Assembly: GCF_002259755.1 (NCBI RefSeq) | Contig: NZ_MWWY01000021.1 | Coordinates: 90,096 to 154,095, forward strand | DNA from: Bifidobacterium hapali | GTDB lineage: Bacteria > Actinomycetota > Actinomycetes > Actinomycetales > Bifidobacteriaceae | Direction of reading: 5' to 3' | Length of the DNA stretch: 64,000 nt | In this document: one piece after another, positions 45,097 through 53,854 of the stretch | Layout of the letters: each line of letters starts with the position of its first letter | How positions within the stretch are numbered: position 1 is the stretch's first letter | The notes under the pieces: model-generated | Seen by the model: only the letters and a program-made list of their open reading frames with translations | Told to the model about the DNA's origin: nothing | Databases searched by the model: none | Made by a program: the position numbers and the translations under genes

Positions 45097-46026
45097 CTAC
45101 TTGCGAGGCTTGCCGAATGTGAACGCGCGTACCAGAGATGAAACACCCATCACAATCAGCGAGCATCCACCGAAGATAATAAGGAAGAGCATCGAGCTGA
45201 CCGGGGAGAACAACAGCACTACACCGGCGATAATTGAGATAACCGCATAGACTTTCGCCCATCCAGATTTCGGCAGATGCCATGATTCAGCGAGCGCCAT
45301 CACACCTTCCATAATCCAGCCGAAGCCAACGATGAGCGTGACGAAAATTGCGAGCGATGTGCCAGACAGTGCAGCGTTCTTGAGCATGATCACACCGCCG
45401 AACGCAAGCAGAACGCCAATGACAATATCGAGCATGCGCCAGCCTGCTGGCAAACCGATGGTTACCAGCGCACTGACGATACGGATAACTCCAGAGACAA
45501 CAAAGTAAATACCGAGCGCTACCGCGAATACGGTGAGTGTTTTGCCCGGCCAGATCAGTAGCGCAAGACCGAGAATAACGGCTGCAATACCGATAACGCC
45601 GTACAAACCGCGGATTGCGTTCTTTGCATGCTGTGGCAGCATTTCCTCGATGAGCTTAAACGCACTGACCGGCTGCCATCCGCTTTGGCCGTTCGGCTGA
45701 CCGTACGGACCTGACTGACCGGGCTGACCGTAGGGCTGGTACGCAAATGGCTGACCATAAGGCTGTTGACCCGCGTATGGACCGTTGTTGTTGGGCTGAT
45801 ACTGACCATATGACTGGCCGTAAGGCTGACCGGATTGACCATACGGCTGTTGCCCAGACGGACCCTGCCCGTTACCATTACCCTGAGCACCTGCACTGCC
45901 CGGCGCACCGTTCTGATTCGGTGCACCACCGTATGGATAATACTGACCGTTGGCTTGACCTTGCGGAGCGTACGCACCGTATTCCGGCTGCCCGTTCGGC
46001 GCACCGTTTGTATTCGGATCGCTCAT
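45097..46026 (-). CDS. DUF308 (HdeD-like) membrane protein with a Gly/Tyr/Pro/Gln-rich head
   Basis: A 309-residue protein. The first ~110 residues are of low complexity with YGQ-type repeats (QPYGQSGQPYGQSYGQ). The C-terminal part has about six membrane helices in paired DUF308 units (IAAVILGLALLIWPGKTLTV; IVIGVLLAFGGVIML). HdeD in enterobacteria is linked to acid resistance; here the role is unknown. Its start is opposed to pepO, and the shared promoter region holds the TAGACA dyads, so the TetR at 1684-2331 might control it. Confidence 0.85.
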   Translation of the reverse strand: MSDPNTNGAPNGQPEYGAYAPQGQANGQYYPYGGAPNQNGAPGSAGAQGNGNGQGPSGQQPYGQSGQPYGQSYGQYQPNNNGPYAGQQPYGQPFAYQPYGQPGQSGPYGQPNGQSGWQPVSAFKLIEEMLPQHAKNAIRGLYGVIGIAAVILGLALLIWPGKTLTVFAVALGIYFVVSGVIRIVSALVTIGLPAGWRMLDIVIGVLLAFGGVIMLKNAALSGTSLAIFVTLIVGFGWIMEGVMALAESWHLPKSGWAKVYAVISIIAGVVLLFSPVSSMLFLIIFGGCSLIVMGVSSLVRAFTFGKPRK

Positions 46027-46074
46027 CGTGACTCCTTGCCGTTAGTATCCACCGACATATATCAGTATCCAGTT

Positions 46075-46124
46075 TAGACACATTGTCTAATTCTCACTAT
46101 GGGCATAATGCGACAACCTGTCTA
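46075..46124. promoter_or_regulatory. TAGACA-N3-TGTCTA dyads between the DUF308 gene and pepO
   Basis: A perfect dyad at 46075-46089 (TAGACA-CAT-TGTCTA) and a weaker one at 46110-46124 (GCGACA-ACC-TGTCTA), 35 bases centre to centre. Arms and spacing match the sites before the tetR gene at 1640-1654. Either divergent gene could be controlled. Confidence 0.6.
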
Positions 46125-46182
46125 TTCGTGCGTAATACGTACGCTAATCTGTTTGTCACTTAACACGAATAGGCTGGACGCT

Positions 46183-48264
46183 ATGACTACCACATTGACC
46201 TCCGGCCTCGATCCGGCCGCGTTTTCCTCCGTCATCACCCCGTCCGAAGACCTGTTCCGCTACGTGAACGGCCCGTGGATTGATACATACCGTCTGCCTG
46301 ACGACAAGGCACGATATGGTTCATTCGACAAGCTCGCCGAAGATGCTGAAAGCCAAATCCGCGAAATCCTCGAAGATGACAACTGCCCTGCAGTAAAGTC
46401 GCGCGCACTATACCGTTCATTCCTTAACACCGATGCGATCGAGCAGGCTGGCATCACGCCGCTCAAGCCGATACTCGAAGCGATTGATAATGCCGAAGAT
46501 AAGTCTGCTTTGACTCGTACGCTCGGCCAGTTCGATCCCACCGGTGCAACCACGACTCCGTTTGCGATCGGTATTTACGGTGATCCAGTCGCCCCGGATA
46601 CGAACGTCGTCCATATCGAACAGTCTGGTATCGGACTGCCAGATGAAGCATACTATCGCGAGGATCGCTACCAGCCGGTGCGTGACGCGTATGTTGACAT
46701 GGTTGCAAAGCAGCTTGCGAACGCTGGATACGGCGACCGCGACACTGCGCAGTCACAAGCAGAACGCTTCCTTGACGTAGAGACGCGTATTGCAGCGCAT
46801 CACTGGGACAACGTGACGACACGCGACCCGCAAAAGACCAACAATCCTACCGATTTCGAGACGCTGAGCAGCGAGCTGGCACACTTTGATATCGCCGCAT
46901 GGACTGAGGCATGGCAACATGCTTACGATGAAACAACCGCCGCAGCCGCGCGTCCCGTGAGCATGAGCGACGCACTGCGTCACGTTATTGTACATGAGCC
47001 GAGCTTCCTGACCGGCTTCGACACGTTCTGGGCTACCGCTGATCTCGACGATCTGAAGCTATGGGCACGCGTACATGTGATTATTGGCGCAGCATCGTAT
47101 TTAAGCCATGAGTTCGATGAGACAAACTTTGCGTTCTACGGCAAGGTGCTTTCGGGAGCCAAGGTCCAACGCGACCGTTGGAAGCGCGGTGTGTCGCTCG
47201 TCAACGGTATTTGCGGTGAGGATGTTGGCCGCGAATATGTACGCCGTCACTTCCCGGAAAGCTCAAAGCAGCGCATGGAACAGCTAGTCGTCAATCTGAT
47301 CGACGCATACCGTGTGTCGATCAGCGGCAGCACATGGCTGGGCGAAGAAACTAAAGCCAAGGCGCTCGAAAAACTGTCCAAGTTCACGCCGATGATCGGC
47401 TACACCGAGCACTGGCGTGATTACGCTGCACTCGACGTGCACGAAGATGCGACGCTGATCGAAAACATGGCAGCTGCAAGCCTGTACGAAAGCGGATATC
47501 AGATCGCCAAGGCAGGCAAGCCAGTCGACAAGGGCAAGTGGGAAATGAACCCACAAACCGTGAACGCATACTACGACCCGAGCAAGAACGTGATTGTCTT
47601 CCCGGCCGCAATCCTACAGCCTCCGTTCTTTAACCCGAACGCAGATGATGCCGCCAACTATGGTGGCATCGGCGCGGTCATTGGCCACGAGATCGGCCAC
47701 GGCTTCGACGATCAAGGTTCACAGTTCGACGGCGACGGCAAGCTCAACAATTGGTGGACTGCCGAGGATCGTGCAAACTTCGAGCAGCGTACGAAGGCGC
47801 TCATCGAACAGTACAATGCGTTCGTACCGACACAGCTAGCCGAGAAGTACGCTGATGATCCAAGTAAAGCACCGCATGTGAACGGTGCACTGACCATCGG
47901 AGAGAACATCGGCGATCTAGGCGGCGTGAACATCGCACTCAAGGCGTATGCGTTCGCGCTTGACGATGCGGCTGGACGTCCTAAGGATGGCTCTCAGGAG
48001 GCTATCAAGGCGTCACTTGATACGGCTCCAACGATGGACGGTTTCACCGGTTTGCAGCGTTTCTTCCTCAGCTACGCTTCGATCTGGCGCACTAAGAACC
48101 GTGATGAACTGGCCGAGCAGTATCTGCAAATCGACCCGCACTCCCCTGCTGAATGCCGTACGAACGGCATCGTACGCAATGTAGACCTGTTCTACACCGC
48201 GTTTAACGTGCATGAGGGTGACGGCATGTGGCTTGCACCTGAGTCTCGTGTCTCCATCTGGTAA
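46183..48264 (+). CDS. pepO: M13-family metallopeptidase PepO
   Basis: A 693-residue zinc endopeptidase related to neprilysin. The N-terminal half is helical (DLFRYVNGPWIDTYRLP near residue 21). The active site GHEIGHGFDDQG lies at about residues 500-511 (HExxH zinc ligands), the third ligand region ENIGDLGG at about 572-579, and the C-terminal RNVDLFYTAFNV completes the fold. No signal peptide, so likely cytoplasmic, cutting peptides from casein-type substrates or internal turnover. Start set at the ATG opening MTTTLTSG; a start 28 codons earlier would put the operator site in the coding part. Confidence 0.93.
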   Translation: MTTTLTSGLDPAAFSSVITPSEDLFRYVNGPWIDTYRLPDDKARYGSFDKLAEDAESQIREILEDDNCPAVKSRALYRSFLNTDAIEQAGITPLKPILEAIDNAEDKSALTRTLGQFDPTGATTTPFAIGIYGDPVAPDTNVVHIEQSGIGLPDEAYYREDRYQPVRDAYVDMVAKQLANAGYGDRDTAQSQAERFLDVETRIAAHHWDNVTTRDPQKTNNPTDFETLSSELAHFDIAAWTEAWQHAYDETTAAAARPVSMSDALRHVIVHEPSFLTGFDTFWATADLDDLKLWARVHVIIGAASYLSHEFDETNFAFYGKVLSGAKVQRDRWKRGVSLVNGICGEDVGREYVRRHFPESSKQRMEQLVVNLIDAYRVSISGSTWLGEETKAKALEKLSKFTPMIGYTEHWRDYAALDVHEDATLIENMAAASLYESGYQIAKAGKPVDKGKWEMNPQTVNAYYDPSKNVIVFPAAILQPPFFNPNADDAANYGGIGAVIGHEIGHGFDDQGSQFDGDGKLNNWWTAEDRANFEQRTKALIEQYNAFVPTQLAEKYADDPSKAPHVNGALTIGENIGDLGGVNIALKAYAFALDDAAGRPKDGSQEAIKASLDTAPTMDGFTGLQRFFLSYASIWRTKNRDELAEQYLQIDPHSPAECRTNGIVRNVDLFYTAFNVHEGDGMWLAPESRVSIW

Positions 48265-48315
48265 CGTTCCGCACAAACTATCGCGTACATTCGCGTTTGG
48301 TATTCTTACAACCCT

Positions 48316-48377
48316 TGTTGCGTGGCGGTTTTCTCTCATTGAGCTGGTACTCAGTGAGAGAAAACCGCCACGCAACA
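48316..48377. repeat. GTGGCGGTTTTCTCTC palindrome, first of a pair
   Basis: TGTTGCGTGGCGGTTTTCTC with its complement, loop about 11 bases. It abuts the next palindrome with no gap. Confidence 0.82.
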
Positions 48378-48441
48378 GTATGTAGTGGCAGAAAACGCTC
48401 ACTCAGACGGTATCAGTGAGCGTTTTCTGCCACTACATACT
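48377..48441. repeat. GTGGCAGAAAACGCTCAC palindrome, second of a pair
   Basis: AGTATGTAGTGGCAGAAAAC with its complement. The flanks (AGTATGTA/TACATACT) are palindromic too, so the element is wider than the core motif. Confidence 0.82.
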
Positions 48442-48515
48442 GACGGCGCTTGGGCATAAGCCATTCCACGGCTGATCACGGGCATGAGCATGACGCATAT
48501 AGAGCAGTATGTTTG

Positions 48516-49271
48516 TCATAGGAATACTTCGTCACCTCCAAAATCGTCGGTTGGCGGTTCGCTGGGTGGCGGCACACCGTCGTCGGTCGCAAGGTGCTCT
48601 TGCGATTGGTCGGGCTGAGTATTACCAGTTGGCGGTGATGTCTCTTGTGCAGTCGCGTTTTCCTGCCCACTACTCATCATCACCGGTTCAGCATTAGTAT
48701 TGCTACTGCTCTCTCGAACAGACGTATCGATCTGCGCTCCAGCGTTGGCATATGGGTCATGCGCAAGCGCATCTGTCACGGTAGTCCCCTGAATATTGGC
48801 ACCCAAGCTGGCACCCATACCCGGACTGTGTATCGTCGCACCACTGACTCCAGCCGCTGATGCCGTCGTTGGCGCGGCACTACCATTTGCAGAAGTTGGA
48901 GTTTCTTTGCGATCGATATTGAGTCGAGCAGTGCCATAGTTGAGATCATGGCCCACATTGCTCGCTTCGATGACGAGTCGTGAACGACGGGCACCGCCAT
49001 CCGTCTCCCATTCTTCCGTAGCGAGTACTCCCGTTACGATAACTGGTTCACCAATGCGCACGGATGACAGTACGTTAGATGCGAGCGCGCGGAACGTTTT
49101 TACGGTTATCCATGTGGTTGGTACGGATTTCCATTGACGATTGACGTCATAGTAGCCGCGAGTACAGCCGAGACGGAATGTGCAGATTGTAGGCGGAGCG
49201 TTGTTACCGTGCCCCTGCGGAATACTTCCGACTCGCCCAGTGATGGTGACAAGTCCTTGTTGTAATGCCAT
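48516..49271 (-). CDS. ssb: Single-stranded DNA-binding protein with a long atypical tail
   Basis: A 251-residue protein with an N-terminal OB fold of about 120 residues (WITVKTFRALASNVLSSVRI, then VIVTGVLATEEWETDGGARR), followed by about 130 low-complexity residues (Thr, Ser, Asn, Pro, Gly). The tail ends DDFGGDEVFL rather than the DDIPF-type tip that recruits partner proteins. This is probably a second SSB, distinct from the one usually encoded next to rpsF and rpsR. Ribosome site AAAGGACC. Confidence 0.9.
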   Translation of the reverse strand: MALQQGLVTITGRVGSIPQGHGNNAPPTICTFRLGCTRGYYDVNRQWKSVPTTWITVKTFRALASNVLSSVRIGEPVIVTGVLATEEWETDGGARRSRLVIEASNVGHDLNYGTARLNIDRKETPTSANGSAAPTTASAAGVSGATIHSPGMGASLGANIQGTTVTDALAHDPYANAGAQIDTSVRESSSNTNAEPVMMSSGQENATAQETSPPTGNTQPDQSQEHLATDDGVPPPSEPPTDDFGGDEVFL

Positions 49272-49478
49272 AGTTGGTCCTTTCGTCGCTGAAGTGGACT
49301 GCGTGAATCACAGAACGGGGACTCGTCGAGGTCCTCGGTGAGAGAGTGGAGGTGTAGGCATGAGGCCCCATCGTCAACCCGCTCTGTGATCCGCGCGGTG
49401 AATACCACTATGCCCTATGTCGACTGATGACCAAACGTTTTTTGGTATTGTGGACGCAGACTCAACTTACCGGCGTGT
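49272..49478. other. Region upstream of ssb
   Basis: About 200 bases before the ssb start; no gene that I can support. CAAACGTTTTTTGGT-type sequence at about 49434-49447 may form a short hairpin. The promoter of ssb should lie in this stretch. Confidence 0.4.
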
Positions 49479-49519
49479 TGTGGATAAGTCACTGTGTGCA
49501 ACTCGCCAAGTTATCCACA
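49479..49519. promoter_or_regulatory. Two perfect DnaA boxes in inverted orientation
   Basis: TGTGGATAA at 49479-49487 and TTATCCACA at 49511-49519 are exact matches to the DnaA consensus, 32 bases centre to centre, between the start of ssb and the end of proS. They might be a DnaA regulatory or titration site. Confidence 0.55.
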
Positions 49520-49549
49520 TCAATCGATTGACGCCTGACTCACAACATA

Positions 49550-49589
49550 TAGAAGGGGCTTCTCTGCGTGAGCAGAGAAGCCCCTGATC
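49550..49589 (-). terminator. proS terminator
   Basis: AGGGGCTTCTCTGC/GCAGAGAAGCCCCT hairpin with a GTGA loop, about 35 bases beyond the proS stop in the minus direction. A classic strong stem. Confidence 0.8.
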
Positions 49590-49621
49590 AATGGCTAATG
49601 TGCAAAGTCATCAAATGCCAA

Positions 49622-51424
49622 TTACAGGCGATCGACAATCGCAGCAACCGCGTCGGCAACCGGCACGGCAACCGAATTGTTACCATCACGGTCGCGTACT
49701 TCGATCGTACCGTTGTTGACGGTATCGCGTCCAACGACAGCAATCAGCGGCACACCGATAAGCTCCGCATCCTTAAACTTGACGCCCGGTGAAACCTTCT
49801 TGCGATCATCGTAGATCACTTCCACACCGCGCGCCTCAAGGTCAGCAACAAGCTGTTCCGCAGCCTCAAACGCAGCCTCGTCCTTACCGGTCGCCACAAC
49901 GTGCACCTGTGCCGGCGCAATCACCGACGGCCAAGCCAAACCGCGATCATCGTGATGCGTTTCCGCAATGCACGCGAGCACGCGAGACACGCCAATGCCA
50001 TAGCAGCCCATCCACACTGGAACCGTCTTGCCGTTCTGGTCAAGCACCTTCAAATCCAGTGCCTTCGAATATTTCAGACCCAGCTGGAATACCTGACCAA
50101 TCTCCACGCCGCGCTCGAAGCTCAACGGACCAGAACCATCCGGGCTCATGTCGCCGTGGCGAACCTCAACGGCCTCAACCACGCCGTCAGCCTCGAAATC
50201 ACGGCCATAGACGAGGTTGTAGTAGTCGACCTCATCCTCGTCGGCACCGGTGAACCAGGCCGACCCCTTGACCACATGGGCGTCCACGAGGTAACGCAAC
50301 GGCTCCTTCACACCGGCCTTCGCAGCCTGCGGACCGAGCGCCATGGGTCCGATGTATCCGGGCACCAGCTCCGGGTGGGCCTTGAGGTCCTCATCGGTGG
50401 CCTCCTCAAGCTCGGCAGGGGCGAACTGGGCCTCCAGTCGCTTCATGTCCACCGTACGATCGCCGGGAACGCCAACGATGATGATCTCGCGCCACGGCTC
50501 CTCATGCTCAGAGTCCTCCGGATGCTTGACCGCGATCACCACATTCTTGAGGATGTCGGAGGCCTCCCACGAACGACCGTCAGTGCGCGGATGATCGGCA
50601 TTGGCACGCTCGATCATCTGATCGATGGTTTTGGCGTCCGGGGTCGGCTCCTTGGACGCGGCAGGCGTACCGGAAGCGTCAATTTCCGGCAGTTCAGGCG
50701 TATGCAGTGCCTCGACGTTCCACGCCTTGCCAGAAGGCGCCAGCGCAAACGTATCCTCACCAATCGCCATCGGAGCCAAAAACTCTTCCGATGCCGAGCC
50801 GCCCATCGGACCAGACATAGCGAACACCGGCACGTACTTCAGGTCAAGACGCTGGAAAATACGCTCATACGCGCCGCGCTCGTCCATGTACGCCTTGCGC
50901 ATGCCTTCCTCGTCAATCGTGAACGAGTAGGCATCCTTCATAATGAACTCACGACCGCGAATCAGACCTGCGCGCGGGCGGAATTCATCACGATACTTGG
51001 TCTGAATCTGGTACAGCGTAACCGGCAGATCCTTGTACGACGAGTACATGTCCTTGACAAGCAGCGTGAACATCTCTTCGTGCGTCGGAGCGAGCAGATA
51101 ATCGGCCTGATGACGATCCTTCAAACGGAAGATATTGTCACCGTATTCTTCCCAACGATGGGTCGCTTCGTACGGTTCACGCGGCAACAATGCCGGGAAG
51201 TGTACTTCCTGTGCACCGATACCGTTGATCTCCTCACGGATAATGTTTTCGATCTTGTTGAGGACGCGCAAACCCAGCGGCAGCCACGTCCAAATACCGG
51301 GCGCAGCTTTGCGGATATAACCGGCTCGCTGCAGCAGTTTTGCGGAATCAACATCCGCGTCGGCGGGGTCCTCGCGCAACGTGCGCAGGAACAGGGTGGA
51401 CATACGAAGTGCTTTGGAACTCAT
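49622..51424 (-). CDS. proS: Prolyl-tRNA synthetase
   Basis: Class II synthetase charging tRNA-Pro; 600 residues. N-terminal [17 protein letters not shown], motif 2 region [19 protein letters not shown], the editing (INS) insertion in the middle, motif 3 [16 protein letters not shown] and the C-terminal anticodon-binding domain. This is the bacterial type with the editing domain. Start placed at the ATG of MSSKALRM. A stretch at about 50160-50640, covering the insertion domain, is much richer in GC (58-67 percent in sampled lines) than the flanks (about 48 percent). Confidence 0.96.
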   Translation of the reverse strand: MSSKALRMSTLFLRTLREDPADADVDSAKLLQRAGYIRKAAPGIWTWLPLGLRVLNKIENIIREEINGIGAQEVHFPALLPREPYEATHRWEEYGDNIFRLKDRHQADYLLAPTHEEMFTLLVKDMYSSYKDLPVTLYQIQTKYRDEFRPRAGLIRGREFIMKDAYSFTIDEEGMRKAYMDERGAYERIFQRLDLKYVPVFAMSGPMGGSASEEFLAPMAIGEDTFALAPSGKAWNVEALHTPELPEIDASGTPAASKEPTPDAKTIDQMIERANADHPRTDGRSWEASDILKNVVIAVKHPEDSEHEEPWREIIIVGVPGDRTVDMKRLEAQFAPAELEEATDEDLKAHPELVPGYIGPMALGPQAAKAGVKEPLRYLVDAHVVKGSAWFTGADEDEVDYYNLVYGRDFEADGVVEAVEVRHGDMSPDGSGPLSFERGVEIGQVFQLGLKYSKALDLKVLDQNGKTVPVWMGCYGIGVSRVLACIAETHHDDRGLAWPSVIAPAQVHVVATGKDEAAFEAAEQLVADLEARGVEVIYDDRKKVSPGVKFKDAELIGVPLIAVVGRDTVNNGTIEVRDRDGNNSVAVPVADAVAAIVDRL

Positions 51425-51510
51425 GGATTCCAAGGTACTCAATCAAGCCGACAGGCAGGAGCTTGCGGATAGGATAACCACATCAGCACATGTGTTCGCG
51501 TGGTGCGCAT

Positions 51511-53052
51511 TCACTGCGCCACGCGAACACGCACCACGCGCCCAGCATCCAACGCGTTGACGCGACTCCACTGTTGTGGGTCCGCATCCGCGATCGCGTC
51601 GCGCGTCTCCACAAACTCATCCTCAACCGCCTCACCGAGCAGTCGCATACCAATCGCCACCGGTGAACCAGACACGATCGACGCTTTAACAGCCTTCGTT
51701 TTCGCCCGATCTACAATATTGCGCAGCATCGCACCAGACGCTACATCAGCCAAAAATAGTGGCGTCCACACGCCTTGATCATTGCACAGATCACACAAGT
51801 GCCGTCGCGGCGAACGCTCATAACAATCGTGAACAAGTTCGCGCACAAGCCCAGCCGCATTCATGCCATCCTCTAGCGGCAAATCATCCGTCAAATAATG
51901 GCTCACAATCGCCGCCGCACCAGTCTGCCCAGGCCGCTCCACATGGATTTTCACATCGAGCCGGCCCGGTCGCAGCACAGCAGGGTCGATCATGTCAATG
52001 CGGTTTGAAGCACCAATGACCATCACATTATCAAGGCGTTCCACACCGTCAAGCTCAGTCAAAAACTGCGGCACAATCGTGGTTTCCACGTCAGACGAAA
52101 CACCGGAACCACGCGTGCGCAGCAGTGAATCCATCTCGTCAATGAACACGATCACCGGTCGCCCATCCGCAGCTCGTTCGCGCGCCCGCTTAAAAATCAG
52201 TCGAATCAGCCGCTCTGATTCACCAACGAACTTGTTAAGCAGCTCCGGTCCTTTTACCGACAAAAATACGCCAGAACCACTCCCCGATCCTTCAGCGAGC
52301 GCATGCGCCACCGCTTTGGCAATCAGCGTTTTACCGTTGCCTGGCGGACCGTATAGCAGCACGCCTTTCGGCGGTTTCAAATCGTAGCGTTCAAACAGCG
52401 CGCGATGCAGGAATGGCAGTTGCACGGCGTCTCGTATGCGTTCGATCTGCTCGTCAAGGCCGCCGATATCCGCAAAGGTTACGTCTGGCGTCTCTTCGAG
52501 CACGAGATCAGCGTCGTCAGTTTCTGGCAGCACTTCGAGCGCGAGTCGGTCCGAAGGATCGACGATGACACGGTCAGACGGGTTGATTGACGCGCCAGCA
52601 AGCGCACTAGAGCGTCGAATAAGTCGCGGATTGCCAGACGCATCCGCAACGATCAACCGTCCATCAGCAAGCGGCTGACTGACTGTACGAACAGCACCAA
52701 CCGTATCAGCACCACGCTGCTCAACTAGTACCATGTTTTCGTTGAGCATCACCGTATTGCCGGCAGCCAGTCGCGCAGCGTTCACGTTAGCTGCAACCGG
52801 CACGACCATGCGTCGCGTACCAGAGATCACTTCGGCACTGGCATGCTGAACACCGTCATCGTCCATGTGTGTCGCGTCGAGGCGCACCATCGTCGCAAAC
52901 GTAAGCGGCGGCTGAGCGAGCTGCGCAAGTTGTGACTTCGCTTTCGTCAGTTCCTTACCTGCGCGAGTCAACGCCTGTGCGAGCGCATGATTGCGTTCCA
53001 TAAGTCGATCATTGAGTTCGGCTAGTTCTTGCGCGCTCCTCTCGTCGCTCAT
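51511..53052 (-). CDS. arc: AAA+ ATPase ARC (Mpa/PAN-like)
   Basis: A 513-residue ring-forming ATPase. An N-terminal coiled coil (about residues 8-50) precedes OB-type domains, then one AAA module: Walker A GPPGNGKTLIA, Walker B VIFIDEMDSLLR, sensor-1 GASNR, and a second-region arginine pair near DPAVLRPGRLD. In actinobacteria this protein recognises Pup-tagged substrates; its C-terminus (RVRVAQ) lacks the GQYL-type tail used by mycobacterial Mpa to open the 20S proteasome, and no pup, pafA, dop or proteasome genes are in the window. Bifidobacteria are reported to lack the 20S core. Confidence 0.93.
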   Translation of the reverse strand: MSDERSAQELAELNDRLMERNHALAQALTRAGKELTKAKSQLAQLAQPPLTFATMVRLDATHMDDDGVQHASAEVISGTRRMVVPVAANVNAARLAAGNTVMLNENMVLVEQRGADTVGAVRTVSQPLADGRLIVADASGNPRLIRRSSALAGASINPSDRVIVDPSDRLALEVLPETDDADLVLEETPDVTFADIGGLDEQIERIRDAVQLPFLHRALFERYDLKPPKGVLLYGPPGNGKTLIAKAVAHALAEGSGSGSGVFLSVKGPELLNKFVGESERLIRLIFKRARERAADGRPVIVFIDEMDSLLRTRGSGVSSDVETTIVPQFLTELDGVERLDNVMVIGASNRIDMIDPAVLRPGRLDVKIHVERPGQTGAAAIVSHYLTDDLPLEDGMNAAGLVRELVHDCYERSPRRHLCDLCNDQGVWTPLFLADVASGAMLRNIVDRAKTKAVKASIVSGSPVAIGMRLLGEAVEDEFVETRDAIADADPQQWSRVNALDAGRVVRVRVAQ

Positions 53053-53111
53053 ACCAGACCTTTCTCTTGCGTTACTTGCGTTGCTTACGCTGCTGACGTT
53101 TGCGTTATTGG

Positions 53112-53825
53112 TTACCCACGCTGTTTACGTTCCATGATTATGCTACGGACTTTGCGAATAATCAGTATCGCAACGACCACGATGAAGACAACGATCACCA
53201 CATCCTCGAACACACCAAGCGCACCTTGAATCGAGCACCACTGGTCACCGAGCACGTACCCGGTCGTCACGAGAATCGTATTCCAAACCGCTGAACCAAG
53301 CAGCGTCCATCCAGTGAACTGTACGAAATTCATGCGGTTGAAACCGGCGGGAATCGAGATCAGCGAGCGCACAACCGGGATTACGCGACCGATCAGTACC
53401 GACCACGTACCGTAACGGGTAAACCAATCGTTAGCCTTGTTCACGTCCGCGCGACTGACGCCGGGAATTACGTCGGCCGCGCGGTGAATACGATGCAAAC
53501 CAACCCAACGCGAGATGCCATACAGGGCCCACGCGCCGAGCAGAGAGCCGACCGTCGCCCAAATAATCGCTTCGACAAGATTGAGCGTGCCACGCGCGGC
53601 AGTAAAACCGGCGAGTGGCAGAATTACTTCGCTGGGAATAGGTGGGAAAATCGATTCGAGCGCGATGGCAAGCGCTACGCCAATACCGCCGACCGTTTCC
53701 ATGAGCGTCACTAGCCAGTCGGTAATCATACCGATCAGGCCAGTTTCGCCGGTGGTGCACACGGCGATATCGTTGGAGGCAAGAATAAATCCTGAATATG
53801 TCGCGGGAAAAGTCATAAGGGTCAT
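53112..53825 (-). CDS. DedA-family membrane protein
   Basis: A 237-residue polytopic protein of the DedA/SNARE-associated (VTT) family, involved in envelope integrity, probably as a lipid flippase with proton coupling. Motifs: ESIFPPIPSEVILPLAG, GSLLGAWALYGISRWVG, RVIPVVRSLISIPAG. Its ATG is 29 bases from the divergent serB ATG, so the promoters must overlap coding sequence. Start set at the ATG opening MTLMTFP; a TTG seven codons upstream is possible. Confidence 0.92.
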   Translation of the reverse strand: MTLMTFPATYSGFILASNDIAVCTTGETGLIGMITDWLVTLMETVGGIGVALAIALESIFPPIPSEVILPLAGFTAARGTLNLVEAIIWATVGSLLGAWALYGISRWVGLHRIHRAADVIPGVSRADVNKANDWFTRYGTWSVLIGRVIPVVRSLISIPAGFNRMNFVQFTGWTLLGSAVWNTILVTTGYVLGDQWCSIQGALGVFEDVVIVVFIVVVAILIIRKVRSIIMERKQRG

Positions 53826-53854
53826 TGTCCCAACGTTTTTCGACAATCAAAAGC

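Noticed and set aside
49440..49560. Replication origin
   Set aside because: Only two DnaA boxes, with no AT-rich unwinding stretch and no dnaA or dnaN near.
49901..51472. Long open frame opposite proS (over 500 codons)
   Set aside because: A shadow of the GC bias of proS, rich in Arg and His with no domain; proS motifs are all present on the minus strand.
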